Shown: positions 1 to 9,570 of the stretch, piece after piece | Layout: every line of letters begins with the position of its first letter | Position numbering within the stretch: position 1 is the stretch's first letter | Source of the DNA: DATBLE01 sp963808815 | Lineage (GTDB): Bacteria; Actinomycetota; Thermoleophilia; Gaiellales; Gaiellaceae | Reading direction: 5' to 3' | Length of the DNA: 64,000 nt | Assembly: GCA_963808815.1 (NCBI GenBank) | Contig: CAWEGI010000017.1 | Location: 62,001-126,000, forward strand | Position numbers and translations under genes: made by a program | The notes under the pieces: model-generated | The model's database searches: none | What the model was told of the DNA's origin: nothing | The model's input: only the letters and a program-made list of their open reading frames with translations

Positions 1-293
1 CAGACCGACAGGTCCGGCCGCGACGAGGCCAGCCCGGTGGCGATCGCCGGCGCGCGCCCGTGGATCGAGTGCATCCCGTACGTCTGCATGTAGTACGGAA
101 AGCGCGCCGCGCAGCCGATCCCGGAGACGAAGACGAGCCGCTCGCGCTCGATGCCGAGCTCCGGCATGAAGCTCTGCATCGCCGCAAGGATCGCGTAGTC
201 GCCGCAGCCCGGGCACCAGCGAACCTCCTGGTCGGTCTTGAAGTCCTTCGCCGTCAGCTGGACGAGCCCGTTGCCGTTGCCGTTCTCGCTCAC
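1..293 (-). CDS. korB: 2-oxoacid:ferredoxin oxidoreductase beta subunit (3' end cut by window edge)
   Basis: This is the thiamine-diphosphate-binding subunit of a 2-oxoacid (probably 2-oxoglutarate) ferredoxin oxidoreductase, which decarboxylates the 2-oxoacid to acyl-CoA and reduces ferredoxin in the cytoplasm. About 97 N-terminal codons are visible. They contain the family-typical start region with RWCPGCGDYAILAAMQ, where the CxxC helps bind an iron-sulfur cluster, then a GIGCAARFPYY segment and HSIHGRAPAIATG. The GTG start at 293 overlaps the TGA of the alpha gene (GTGA), so the two are translationally coupled. The frame runs off the window edge. The family is clear; 2-oxoglutarate rather than pyruvate as substrate is inferred from the fused alpha partner. 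Confidence 0.9.
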   Translation of the reverse strand, partial: MSENGNGNGLVQLTAKDFKTDQEVRWCPGCGDYAILAAMQSFMPELGIERERLVFVSGIGCAARFPYYMQTYGMHSIHGRAPAIATGLASSRPDLSV

Positions 294-2121
294 AGCATCG
301 CCTCCATCGCCTCCGCCAGCTCGGACGAGGTGAACGGCAGGCCGCGCACGCGGTTGTAGCCGGCGGCGTCGACCAGGAACTCGGCGCGGACGAGCTTGAG
401 CAGCTGGCCCAGGTTCATCTCCGGCACGAGCACGCGGTCGTACGAGCGCAGCACGTCGCCGAGGTTGCGCGGGAACGGGTTCAGGTGGCGCAGGTGCGCC
501 TGCGCGACCTTGCCGCCGCCGGCCCGCACCTTCTGCACCGCGGCGGTGATCGGCCCGTACGTCCCGCCCCAGCCGAGGACGAGCAGCTTCGCGCCCTCGA
601 CGTGGTCGACCTCGAGGTCCGGGCACTTCGATCCCAGCGACCTTCTGCGCGCGGATCCGGACCATGTAGTCGTGGTTGTCCGGGTCGTACGAGACGTTGC
701 CGGTCACGTCCGCCTTCTCCAGGCCGCCGATCCGATGCTCCAGCCCGGGCGTCCCGGGGACCGCCCAGGGGCGCGCGAGCGTCTGCGGGTCGCGCAGGTA
801 CGGCATGAACGCCCCGTCCTGGTTCGGCGCGGTGGCGAACTCCACCTCGATCTCGGGGATGGAGTCGGGATCGGGGATCAGCCAGGGCTCCGAACCGTTG
901 GCGAGGTACGCGTCCGAGAGCATGAACACCGGCGTCCGGTAGGTGAGCGCGATCCGGCACGCCTCCAGCGTCGCGTCGAAGCAGTCGCCGGGCGTTGCCG
1001 CCGCGATCACGGGTACGGGCGACTCGGAGTTCCGGCCGAACATCACGTTGAGAAGGTCGCCCTGCTCCGGCTTGGTCGGCATCCCGGTCGCAGGCCCTGC
1101 CCGCTGGATGTCGAGGATGACGAGCGGCAACTCGAGCGTGACTGCCAGGCCGATCGCCTCCTGCTTGAGCACGATCCCGGGGCCGCTCGACGTCGAGATG
1201 GCCAGCGAGCCGCCGAAGGAGGCGCCCAGGGCCGCGCCGACGGCGGCGATCTCGTCCTCGGCCTGGAAGGTGCGAACGCCGAAGTGCTTGTAGCCGGCGA
1301 GTTCCTCGAGGATCCCCGACGCCGGCGTGATCGGGTAGGCGCCGAGGAAGAGCGGCAAGCCGCTCTTGACTCCTGCGGCGACCAGTCCGAGCGCCAGCGC
1401 CTGGTTGCCGGTGACGTTCCGGTAGACGCCCGGAGCCATCTTCGCCGGGGCGACCTCGTACTGCACCGCAAACGACTCGGTGGTCTCGCCGAACGCGTAG
1501 CCGGCCTGGAACGCGCGGATGTTCGCCTCTGCGATCTCCGGTAGCTTCGCGAACTTCGTCCTGATCTCGCCGACCGTCGACTCGGTCGGCCGCGTGTACA
1601 GCCAGGACATGAGCCCGAGCGCGAACATGTTCTTGGCGCGCTCTGCCTCGCGGCTGGTCACGCCGGCGTCTTTGACCGCTTCGAGCGTCATCGACGTCAG
1701 CGGGATCGCGTGCAGCGCAGTAGTCGGCGAGCGAGCCGTCCTCGAGCGGGTTCGACGCGTAGCCCGCCTTGTCGAGGTTCTTCTCGCTGAACGCGTCAGA
1801 GTTGACGATCAGCGTGCCGCCCTTCGGCAGGTCCTTGATGTTCGTCTTCAGGGCCGCGGGGTTCATCGCCACGAGCACGTTCGGCCGGTCGCCCGGCGTG
1901 AGGATGTCGTGGTCGGCGAAGTGGATCTGGAACCCGGACACGCCCGGCAGCGATCCGGCCGGCGCCCGGATCTCGGCCGGGAAGTCCGGCAGCGTCGAGA
2001 GGTCGTTGCCGAGCAACGCCGTCTCGCTGGTGAAGCGGGCGCCGGTGAGCTGCATCCCGTCGCCGGAGTCGCCCGCGAAACGGATCGTCACCTGGCTGAT
2101 GCGCTCGACCGTCTTGGCCAT
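290..2121 (-). CDS. korA: 2-oxoacid:acceptor oxidoreductase alpha subunit with fused gamma domain; two apparent frameshifts
   Basis: This is the partner of the adjacent beta subunit. The N-terminal ~135 codons form the gamma (acceptor-binding) domain (VTIRFAGDSGDGMQLTG, ADHDILTPGDRPNVLVAMN). The rest is the alpha (pyrimidine-binding) domain with GAYPITPASGILE, TSSGPGIVLKQEAIGLA and, near the C-terminus, LLVLGWGGTYGPITAAVQ. The protein can only be read with two frame changes, one near 1713-1719 after the LADY residues and one near 622-645 before DLEVDHVEGAK. Both flanks of each break match the family continuously and no coding sequence is missing. Single-base sequencing or assembly errors are therefore more likely than gene death. 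Start ATG at 2121; the stop overlaps the beta start. Confidence 0.85.
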
Positions 2122-2181
2122 ACCGTTCTAGGTATAGCGCACCGCCGGACGCGGCGGATTGGCCTCGTTTACGGTTTTACG

Positions 2182-2788
2182 GTGGGCTGGCACATTCAGG
2201 GCGACTACTTCGAGTCGTGCAACTGCGAGGCGATCTGCCCCTGCCGCACTGTCGGCGCGATTGCCGGCGGCCGCTCCACTCACGGCATCTGCTTCGGCGT
2301 GCTCTCGTGGCTCGTGCGCGAGGGGCAGGCGGACGGCCTCGACCTGTCCGGGCTCGCGGCCGCGTTCGCGATCCGGTATGACGATGACGAGGCGGGCTCG
2401 CCCTGGAGCTTCGTCGTCTACGTCGACGAGCGCGGAACCGAGGAGCAGCAGACGGCGCTGGCCGAGATCCTCACCGGCAGGCGCGGCGGCGAGCTACGTC
2501 TTGCGCCTGCCGTGGGTGCGCAAGCCGAGCGACCTGGTCGACGTGCGGCCTGCCGCGATCGATCTCCGCATCGGCCCGGACGGCCACGAGCTGCGGGTCG
2601 GCCGCGTGATCGAGCTGAGCGCCTCGCGCCCGGTCGAGACGGACGAGCGCGTCAGCTGCGGCATCCCCGGCCACCACATCGCCGGCACCGAGTACTACGC
2701 CGATCGGCTGGCCGTCGCCGACGAGCCGTTCGAGTGGGAGCTCGCCGGCAATTGCGCGTACGCGAGCGCGTTCGCCTACTCCGGGTGA
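2182..2788 (+). CDS. DUF1326 domain protein; one apparent frameshift
   Basis: This protein of the DUF1326 family has unknown biochemical function. The N-terminus (WHIQGDYFESCNCEAICPC) carries the conserved cysteine-rich DYFExCNCxxxCPC signature, possibly a metal site, followed by GICFGVLSWLVREG. The frame breaks near 2484-2496; downstream the reading resumes one base out with LRLPWVRKPSDLVDVRPA and ends in GNCAYASAFAYSG. Both halves are family-like, so one protein of about 202 residues is expected. The GTG at 2182 is chosen because the conserved signature starts directly after it. It stands alone and is divergent from korA, with about 60 bases between the start codons. Confidence 0.75.
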
Positions 2789-2875
2789 GATGCCGAACAG
2801 CACGGTCTGCCCGAGCTTCGACTGCGACGTGCTTTCGGTTTGGCTCGCGTGCGAGCGGGCCACCCACCCACGACG

Positions 2876-4325
2876 TCAGCTCGCGCCGGATGGTTGCGCC
2901 GTCCGTCTCTGCACCTTTCGCTCGAGTGGAAAGACAAGGGCTCCGGCGAGCCACCAGAGGCAGTATGCGAGCCAGGGCACGCCGACGACGTCGGTCTGGA
3001 CGGCGAGCGCCAGCGTCGCGGTGAGCGCGGCGGCCACACCGGCCGCGAACAGGTCGCCCTGCCAGGCGGTGCGGAGGAGACCGACGAACAGCGCGAGGCT
3101 CCAGGCGATGAACAGCAGCGCGCCGGCCAGCCCGGTCTCCGCTCCCAGCTCGGTGTAGTTCGACTCGCCGGCTTCCAGCTTCACGTCGAAGCGCTGCGCG
3201 GTCGTCCCGGCATTCCCGAGCCCGTAGCCCTGCGGGTGGTGGAGCACCGTCCGGATCCCGTCGCGCAGCGAGTCGAGGTGGCTCCTGATCGAGGGCTCGC
3301 CCAGGCTCACCGTTCCGGACAGGCCGCTGCCCTCCGGCAAGGGCCCTTTCGCCTGCGCCTGCGCCTGCTGGTACGGAAGGTCGCTCGCGAACCAGTGCGT
3401 TCGGGGCGCGATGTCGTGGAAGATCGCCGCGAAGCCGAAGCCGACGGCGACGACGGCGACACGCGGCGACCGCCGGCCACCAGCGGCGGCGGCCCGCGGC
3501 GAGCACGAGCAGTCCGATCGCGAGCGCGACGATCGACGATCGCGAAAACGTCCACAGCAGCCCTGCGCCGCAGACCACCGCGAGCGCGACCGCAAGGGGG
3601 CGCACGCGCCGGAAGGTGGCGAGCAGGAGCAGCGCGACGACGAGCAGGTAGGCGGTCGCGAGCGGCGAGACGAACGTCGAGACCAGCCGGCGAAAGAGCC
3701 CGTCGCTCGTGTTGAAGGCGAAGTTCTCCGGCAGACCGCCCGGCCCGTGGTAGTCGTAGCCGAGCTCGCGGTGGAAGTAGCCGACCGCGCCGGAGTGACG
3801 CCACCACTCGATCGGCACCGAGTAGACCTCGATCAGCCCCCACGCCGCGACGGCCGCCGCCGCTCCCGCAACCAGCCAGCGGACGCGCGGCACGTCCAGC
3901 GGCAGCGAGCGGCCAAGGAAGTACGCCGCCACCAGCACGAGGTCGTGGCGAAGGCCGTACGCGATCGCCCTGGCACCGGCGTGGCCGTCGAGCGCGCTCT
4001 GCGGGATGACCGCGTAGAGCAGGACCACGGCCGCGTACGCGAGCGCCAGCCAGTCGACGAGCTGCGGCCGGAACGGCAGGCGCCGCGCTCGGACGGCGGC
4101 GACAGCCACCGACGCCAGCGCCGCCGCCAGCACGATCTCCTTCCACGCCTGGATCGCGTCCAGCGCATGGCCGCGGATGCCTCCGCCGTAGAGCAGCGAC
4201 ATGACGATGTTGTGCAGCGGCAAGCCGAGCACGAAGACATAGAGAGCGACGATCGGCCGGCGGAAGACGACCACCGCGGTCGCCGCGATCAGCAGCCCGT
4301 AGACGGCGAGTGCGAGAGCGGTCAT
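2876..4325 (-). CDS. O-antigen ligase-like polytopic membrane protein; one apparent frameshift
   Basis: This is an integral membrane protein of about 480 residues with roughly ten hydrophobic segments and the layout of the Wzy/WaaL O-antigen ligase/polymerase superfamily. A large loop in the C-terminal half contains SHLDSLRDGIRTVLHHPQGYG and ESNYTELGAETGLAGALLF, matching the family's short conserved motif region. Such proteins join lipid-linked glycans at the outer face of the membrane. The frame changes once near 3452-3460, in a run of GCC/GTC repeats. The ATG at 4325 overlaps the stop of the upstream methyltransferase (ATGA), so the pair is an operon. The acceptor and glycan are unknown. 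Confidence 0.75.
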
Positions 4326-4976
4326 CGCCGCACGAGCCGCAGGAACCGGTCGCGGCTGAAGCGGTACGCGGACGGCCCCTCGTCTTCGGCAACGACCTTC
4401 AGTCCGGCGTCTTCGAGCGCTTGGTCGAGCTCGCCGCGAGTCAGGCGGAAGCCTCGGAAGGCCGCGCCCGTGTCGGGCCGGCGCCCGACCGCGATCAGCG
4501 GGCCGCGCACGGCGCGCCAGAGCCGGCCGGCCGAGCCGAGCACTGGGATCTGGACGTAGGCGTCGCCGTCGGGCAGCAAGCACGCGCGCGAACTCACGGA
4601 AGTACCCGTCGACGACCTCGCGCGCAGGGAGGTGCTGGAGCACCAGATAGCAGACGAGCGTGTCGGCGACCGCGTCCTCGACACCGTCCAGCCGCTCGCC
4701 GGAAACCGTGACGAAACGGACGTTCGGGGCGGTGACCGCCGCCCGCGCCCGCTCGAGCATCGCCGGCGAGACGTCGACGGCGACCACCCGGTCGAACCGC
4801 TCCGCCAGTGCGCCCGTCATGCGGCCCGGCCCGCAGCCGACCTCGACGCACGTCCCCCCGCGCGGATCCCCGTCGAGGCGCCCGAACAGCCCCGCCAGCT
4901 CCGAGACGCCGGTCGCCGGGTCGCCGACGTACACCGCGGTCTCCCCGGCGGCGAGCGCGTCCCACGTGCGGCGCAT
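4322..4976 (-). CDS. SAM-dependent class I methyltransferase; one apparent frameshift
   Basis: This is a Rossmann-fold methyltransferase. Motif I is visible (CVEVGCGPGRMTGALAERF), then VVAVDVSPAMLERAR and a YLVLQHLP stretch (motif IV area). The C-terminal half (LPDGDAYVQIPVLGSAG to the end) is in another frame, with the break near 4577-4588. Its stop overlaps the start of the O-antigen-ligase-like gene, which suggests glycan or lipid modification. An in-frame GTG at 5036 would give 20 more residues, but it lies inside a repeated REP-like sequence. The ATG at 4976 (MRRTWDALA) is therefore the better start. Substrate unknown. Confidence 0.72.
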
Positions 4977-5017
4977 CTCCAAGCTCGGCAGAGGGTATCC
5001 CGCCGTTCCCGCGGACC

Positions 5018-5080
5018 CCTGTGGAGGAACTGGCACACAATCGTTTCAGTTCCAGTCTCAGAGACTGGGTGGCAAACGGC
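5018..5080. repeat. REP-like hairpin with conserved tail, copy 1
   Basis: A perfect 17-nt palindrome (CCAGTCTC-A-GAGACTGG, 5052-5068) is framed by imperfect CGTTT/AAACG arms. On its low-coordinate side it carries a tail resembling the one beside the hairpin at 41321-41356: CCCCTGTGGA at one end and CAATCGTTTCA at the hairpin junction. In both copies the order is hairpin, tail, then downstream gene. The second copy precedes a RAYT transposase, so this one is probably a REP-type element of that system. Confidence 0.6.
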
Positions 5081-5128
5081 ACTCGGAAGGCCATGTCCAT
5101 CCCGGGCCGGGGCGGCCGCCCTCCTCGA

Positions 5129-6544
5129 TCACCGGCCTCGAAGCGCGGCCCGGGCGGCGTGGAAGCCGCACATGCCGTGCACGCCGGCGCCGGGCGGCGT
5201 GGAAGACGAGCAGAGGTAGACGCCTCGGACGGGGGTCGAGTACGGGACGAGCCGGGCGACCGGCCGGGTGAACAGCTGCCGCAGGTCCTGGAGCCCGCCG
5301 GCGATGTCGCCGCCGACGTAGTTGGCGTTGTAGCGCTCGAGCCCGGCCGGCCCGAGCGCGTGACGGGCGAGGATCCGCTCACGGAAACCGGGGGCGAAGC
5401 GCTCGATCTGCGCCTCGACGCGGTCGGCCATGTCGACGATCGACCCGTTGGGGACGTGGCAATACGCCCAGACGGTGTGCTTGCCGCTCGGAGCCCGAGT
5501 GGCGTCGAACAGACTTTGCTGGGCGAGCAGGACGAACGGGCGCTCCGGATGCTCCCCACCCGCGACCCGGGCCTCGGCACCGGCGATCTCGTCCAGCGTT
5601 CCGCCGAGGTGGACGGTCGCCGCCCGATTGCACTCGTCCGCCGCCCAGGGAATCGACCCGTCGAGCGCGAGGTCGAGCTTGAAGGCGCCGGGGCCGTACC
5701 GGTAGCCGGCCAGCCGCCGGCGGTAGAGGGAGGGCAGCGCGTGGCCGGCGAGGGCGAGGAACTGGCGGGGCGTGACGTCCAGCAGGACGACGCGCCCGCC
5801 GCGCAGCTCCGCGAGCGACTCAACCCGGCAGCCGCAACGGATCTCGGCGCCGAGCGAACGCAGGTACGAGGCGAGGGCATCGGCGATCGCCTGCGAGCCG
5901 CCGCGGGGCAGCGGCCACCCGAAGGCGTGCCCGAAGAGGCCCAGGGCGAGCCCGACCGCGCCGCTGGGCGGCCTCGAGAGCGGGAGGATCGAATGCGCGG
6001 CGAGCCCGCCGAAGAGCGCCCGCGCACGCTCGCCGGCGAACCGCCGCCTGGCGAACATGGTCGCGGGAAGAAGCGCGCTCGCCGCGAACCGCGTCGCCGC
6101 GCGCAGGTGCCGCGGGCGACGGAGCGGCGCGAGCAGCAGGTCGGTCAGATCGTCGGCGACCTCGACGAGGGGCTCGAACAGGTGCCGGTACGCTGCTCCG
6201 TCCTCGCCGAGGCCGGCGGCGGTCTCCGCGACGGAGCTCTCGAGCACAGCCGCCGTTCCGTCGTCGAACGGATGGGCGAGCGGCGCCGGTGGGTGGATCC
6301 ACTCCAGGCCGTGCTCCTCGAGCGGCAGCGAGCGCAGGAACGGCGAGCCGACCGCCCCCGGGTGGATCGCCGAGCAGACGTCGTGGCGGAAGCCCGGCAG
6401 CGTCAGCTCGGCCGTCCGCATCCCTCCGCCGACCGTGTCGGCGGCCTCGAGCACCTGCACCGAACGGCCGGCCCGCGCAAGCACGATCGCCGCCGCCAGC
6501 CCATTCGGGCCGGCGCCGACGACGACGGCGTCGGCGTCGGGCAT
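5129..6544 (-). CDS. FAD-dependent phytoene-desaturase-like oxidoreductase
   Basis: This is a complete 471-residue flavoprotein of the NAD(P)/FAD-dependent amine-oxidase/phytoene-desaturase superfamily. The dinucleotide-binding motif is at the N-terminus (AVVVGAGPNGLAAAIVLARAG), followed by VGGGMRTAELTLPGF. The C-terminus has the second FAD-contact region (GVYLCSSSTPPGAGVHGMCG), typical of the CrtI/COG1233 group. These enzymes introduce or saturate double bonds in isoprenoids, but many members have unknown substrates. It lacks crtB or crtE neighbours, so a role in carotenoid synthesis is not demonstrated. ATG at 6544; the next gene on the same strand ends 15 bases upstream. Confidence 0.85.
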   Translation of the reverse strand: MPDADAVVVGAGPNGLAAAIVLARAGRSVQVLEAADTVGGGMRTAELTLPGFRHDVCSAIHPGAVGSPFLRSLPLEEHGLEWIHPPAPLAHPFDDGTAAVLESSVAETAAGLGEDGAAYRHLFEPLVEVADDLTDLLLAPLRRPRHLRAATRFAASALLPATMFARRRFAGERARALFGGLAAHSILPLSRPPSGAVGLALGLFGHAFGWPLPRGGSQAIADALASYLRSLGAEIRCGCRVESLAELRGGRVVLLDVTPRQFLALAGHALPSLYRRRLAGYRYGPGAFKLDLALDGSIPWAADECNRAATVHLGGTLDEIAGAEARVAGGEHPERPFVLLAQQSLFDATRAPSGKHTVWAYCHVPNGSIVDMADRVEAQIERFAPGFRERILARHALGPAGLERYNANYVGGDIAGGLQDLRQLFTRPVARLVPYSTPVRGVYLCSSSTPPGAGVHGMCGFHAARAALRGR

Positions 6545-6559
6545 CGGCCAAGCGTACTG

Positions 6560-8053
6560 TCAGGCCTGAGCGGCGGGCGGCGGCTCGTGAAGCACGGTGA
6601 TCAACGCGTCGACCACGGCCGGGTCGAACTGCCGGCCCGCCTGGTCTCGGAGCTCGGCGACGGCGGTCTCGACGGGCAGCGCCATGCGGTAGGGGCGGTC
6701 CGTGGTCATCGCGTTGAACGCGTCGCAGCAGGCGACGATCCGGGCGATCAGCGGGATCTCCTCACCGGCCAGCCCGTCCGGGTACCCCGTGCCGTCGAAG
6801 TGCTCGTGGTGCGAGCGGACGATCTTCCCGACCTGGCCGAGCAGCCCGCCCACCCGAGCGAGCATCTTTTCGCCCTCCGCCGCGTGCGTCTCGATCAGGG
6901 CGCGCTCCTCCGGTGTCAGCGCTCCCGGCTTGTTGATCAGCTCCTTGGGGATGCGGATCTTGCCGACGTCGTGTAGCAGCGCGACGAACTCCGCGTCCCG
7001 ACGGCCCCTGGCGTCGACCCCGAGCTTCTCCGCCACGGCGAGCACGAGATCGACGACGTCGCGGCAGTGCGTCCCCGTGTAGGTGTCGTCGGCCCCGACG
7101 ACGTCGCCCAGCAGGAACGCGGTCCCGCGATATGCATGGCCCAGCTCGAGGGCCCGGTCTATGCCCACCTGCCGTTGGCGCGCGAAGACCCCGAGCAGGC
7201 CGATCAGGGGAAGGACGAGCAGCACCGACGCGGGCGCGCCCACCGCCACCAGCGCAACCACGAAGCCGATCGGGGCGAGCGCCGCATCGAGCGTCCAGAC
7301 CCAGACCATGAAGCGCAGATGCTTTCGCGGCCGCAGGCGGAACGCAATCCACTCGCGTGCCGCCGAGCTGGCGTAGTCGAAGACGAATTGTGCGGCCAGC
7401 GCGGCGACGAAGACCGGCAACTCGTGCCAGGACGGATCGGGCTCTCCCGCGGCCACCAGCACGAGCGCGGGCCCGACGGCGTGCCACGCGTTCCCCGGGA
7501 GGACGGCGATCCGCCCCAGGTGATGCGCCTGCCTACCGCCGGCAGCGAGCTCGCCGAGAGCAAGCCCCGCCGCGACCGTGAGCGGCACCCAGGACGCCGG
7601 CAGCACGAAGAGCATCGGCACGAGCACGAGTTCGGTCGGAACGCCCGATCCCGCCCCCACCTCGAACTCGACCTGCGAGGCGACGGCGTAGACCACGAGC
7701 AACAGGAGCACTGTCCATAGCGATGGGTGGCGGCTCGAGCCGTGCAGCAGCGCCAGCGGCACCGCAACCGCGAAGAAGCTTCCTCCGACCACCAGAGAGG
7801 CGACTCGCTCCGTACGAGCAAGGGGCGTCGAGCGACGTTCACGGGTCCGTTCGTAGAGGCCGTCGACCTCCGGATCGAGGTCGGCGGACGTGGGGCCGGC
7901 GGGCGAGTCGACGCCCGCCGCTCTAGAAGTCGCCAACGAGGACACGCGTCTTGTGTTTATCGGCGCGTGCTCTGCGCTCCTGAGCGTCCCTCGATCGGGT
8001 ACTTCGACCGCCGTAATCAAGAAGGGGGATGAGCCGGACCCGCCGGGGCGCAC
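6560..8053 (-). CDS. Membrane-bound HD-GYP domain protein (putative c-di-GMP phosphodiesterase)
   Basis: The N-terminal ~300 residues contain about seven hydrophobic segments forming a membrane sensor region. The C-terminal ~190 residues are an HD-GYP domain with the metal ligands HDVGK, a following HTHAAEGEKML, HHEHFDGTGYPDG (the GYP motif intact) and a downstream DAFNAMTTDRPYR. Known members hydrolyse cyclic di-GMP in the cytoplasm. Because all catalytic residues are present, activity is expected. The longest frame starts at 8053, but its first ~37 residues look non-coding. A GTG at 7943 gives a more natural N-terminus, so the true start is uncertain. No ligand can be inferred for the membrane part. 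Confidence 0.85.
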   Translation of the reverse strand: MRPGGSGSSPFLITAVEVPDRGTLRSAEHAPINTRRVSSLATSRAAGVDSPAGPTSADLDPEVDGLYERTRERRSTPLARTERVASLVVGGSFFAVAVPLALLHGSSRHPSLWTVLLLLVVYAVASQVEFEVGAGSGVPTELVLVPMLFVLPASWVPLTVAAGLALGELAAGGRQAHHLGRIAVLPGNAWHAVGPALVLVAAGEPDPSWHELPVFVAALAAQFVFDYASSAAREWIAFRLRPRKHLRFMVWVWTLDAALAPIGFVVALVAVGAPASVLLVLPLIGLLGVFARQRQVGIDRALELGHAYRGTAFLLGDVVGADDTYTGTHCRDVVDLVLAVAEKLGVDARGRRDAEFVALLHDVGKIRIPKELINKPGALTPEERALIETHAAEGEKMLARVGGLLGQVGKIVRSHHEHFDGTGYPDGLAGEEIPLIARIVACCDAFNAMTTDRPYRMALPVETAVAELRDQAGRQFDPAVVDALITVLHEPPPAAQA

Positions 8054-8125
8054 ATTGGGAAGCGTGAGAGGTCCATTCGGTCGCGAATTCCCGGGTCAGG
8101 CCGTCCGCGCTTTCGCCGCGCTCGT

Positions 8126-8698
8126 GTGGGCGCCGCGCTGGCCGGCGCCGCCTCCGCCCAGGGCGCAAGCGCGGCGCGCTCCGTCGGGATCGTCTGCGCC
8201 AACCAGCTTCTTTCTCGCCCGTTCCTGCGCTGGCTCGACCCGGCGAACTACGTGCTGCTCCAGAACGGCTCGCTCGAGAACGCGAACGGATGGTCGTTGT
8301 CGGGCGGAGCCAGGCTGGTGGCCGGGAACGAGTCGCTCTCCGTCAACTCGAACAGGGACCGCACGTCGCTCTCGCTTCCCGCTCGGAGCTCGGCCACCTC
8401 GCCTCCGATGTGCATCACCCTGCTGCACCCGACACTGCGGTTCTTCGCGGTCAACAGCGGGGCACCCACCTCCGTCCTCGAGGTCGACGCAGTCGTCAAG
8501 CTGGCCGGTATCCGGCTGACGCTGCCGGTCGGGCTGCTGCTCGCCGAATCGGACTGGCAGCCGACGCTCCCGCTGCCGTTCCTCACCAATCTGCTCGCAC
8601 CGGTCTCGAGCACCGTCAGCTTCCGCTTCACCCCGCTCGGCAACAGCAGCGGATGGCACATCGACGACGTCTACCTCGACCCGTACAAGAGCGCGTAG
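8126..8698 (+). CDS. Secreted protein of unknown function (jelly-roll-like)
   Basis: A ~190-residue protein not recognised as a named family. The beginning (VGAALAGAASAQGASA), preceded in frame by arginine-rich codons, looks like the core and cleavage region of a signal peptide, so secretion is likely. The mature part contains NGSLENANGWSLSGGA and ends NSSGWHIDDVYLDPY. Such N-G-S-x-E...D-D-V-Y-L-D-P patterns are common in carbohydrate-binding-like beta-sandwich domains with an N-terminal first strand and a C-terminal Asp-rich strand. The GTG at 8126 is inside the probable signal peptide, and no good upstream start lies in frame. A GTG at 8064 in another frame hints at a frameshift in the leader. 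Confidence 0.55.
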   Translation: MGAALAGAASAQGASAARSVGIVCANQLLSRPFLRWLDPANYVLLQNGSLENANGWSLSGGARLVAGNESLSVNSNRDRTSLSLPARSSATSPPMCITLLHPTLRFFAVNSGAPTSVLEVDAVVKLAGIRLTLPVGLLLAESDWQPTLPLPFLTNLLAPVSSTVSFRFTPLGNSSGWHIDDVYLDPYKSA

Positions 8699-8733
8699 CC
8701 GCCGGCGGGACCGGCCACTATGCTCGACCCTCC

Positions 8734-9570
8734 ATGGTCGCCGCCGACCTGCGCCCTCGGGGTCCCTATTCGCTCGCCCTCTCTGCGAGGCGAGCGTCCG
8801 ATGCGACGCGCACGTTCCGCGACGGGATCCTGAACGCCGTCGTTCCTGCCGGTCGCGGGGTCGCCTGGCAGCGGCCCGACGGCGTCGTCTGCCTGCGCGC
8901 GACCGGCGAGGAGGCTCTCGACCAGCTCCGCTTCTGCCTTGCGCTCGACGACGACCACACTCCGTTCGTCCTGCGCTTCCAGCGTGACCCGCTGCTCGGC
9001 GCGACCGTGCGTCGCCTGCGCGGGCTCCGTCCCGTGCGACTGGCGACCGTCGCCCAGGCCCTGCTCCGCGCGCTCTGCGGCCAGCTGATCCTGGCGAGCG
9101 AGGCGCGGGCGATGGAGCGGCGGATCGTCCGCGCCGCTACGGAGCGGCGTGACGGGCTGAGCATCCCGCCGACGACCTCTGACCTCGCCCGCTTTTCGCC
9201 GGCGGAGCTTCGCAGGCTCGGCCTCCACGCCCGCCGCGGTGCCACGCTCGCGCGGCTGACCCGCTCGCTCGAGCTCGAGCGGCTGAAGGAAGAGCCGACG
9301 GCGGCGGTCTCCGACCGGCTCCTCCGCGAGCGCGGTCTCGGCCCGTGGTCGCTCGGCGTCGTCTGCCTCGAGGGACTCGGCCGATTCGACCGCGGCCTCG
9401 AGGGCGACCTCGGCCTCGTGAAGCTGCTGGGCACGATGCGCGGCCGCCGGGTCGAGGGGTGGGAGACGGCCGAGCTGCTCGAGCCGTACGGCGAGTGGGC
9501 AGGACTCGCGAGCGTCTACCTCCTCGCCGGCTGCTCCCACGGCCTGATCCCCGCCGCCCGAGCCGCGTGA
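8734..9570 (+). CDS. AlkA-type DNA-3-methyladenine glycosylase family protein
   Basis: A 278-residue member of the helix-hairpin-helix DNA glycosylase superfamily (AlkA/HhH-GPD). It has the family segment LLRALCGQLILASEARAMERR, the hairpin region LRERGLGPWSLGVVCLEGLG and the downstream catalytic-type aspartate in EGDLGLVK. These enzymes flip out and excise alkylated bases. It opens a four-gene run in which each start overlaps the previous stop (GTGA at 9567, GTGA at 10313, TTGA at 11125), so it is probably co-transcribed with the isomerase, proC and pgl. The ATG at 8734 has no strong ribosome-binding site. The exact base specificity cannot be read from the sequence. Confidence 0.8.
   Translation: MVAADLRPRGPYSLALSARRASDATRTFRDGILNAVVPAGRGVAWQRPDGVVCLRATGEEALDQLRFCLALDDDHTPFVLRFQRDPLLGATVRRLRGLRPVRLATVAQALLRALCGQLILASEARAMERRIVRAATERRDGLSIPPTTSDLARFSPAELRRLGLHARRGATLARLTRSLELERLKEEPTAAVSDRLLRERGLGPWSLGVVCLEGLGRFDRGLEGDLGLVKLLGTMRGRRVEGWETAELLEPYGEWAGLASVYLLAGCSHGLIPAARAA

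Noticed and set aside
396..4559. Long open frames antisense to genes across the window
   Set aside because: Very high GC gives few stop codons; these frames are Arg/Pro/Gly-rich, lack ribosome-binding sites and lie opposite conserved proteins.
5036..5036. GTG as start of the methyltransferase
   Set aside because: It lies inside a repeated REP-like tail that occurs also before the RAYT gene, so the extension is not part of the protein.
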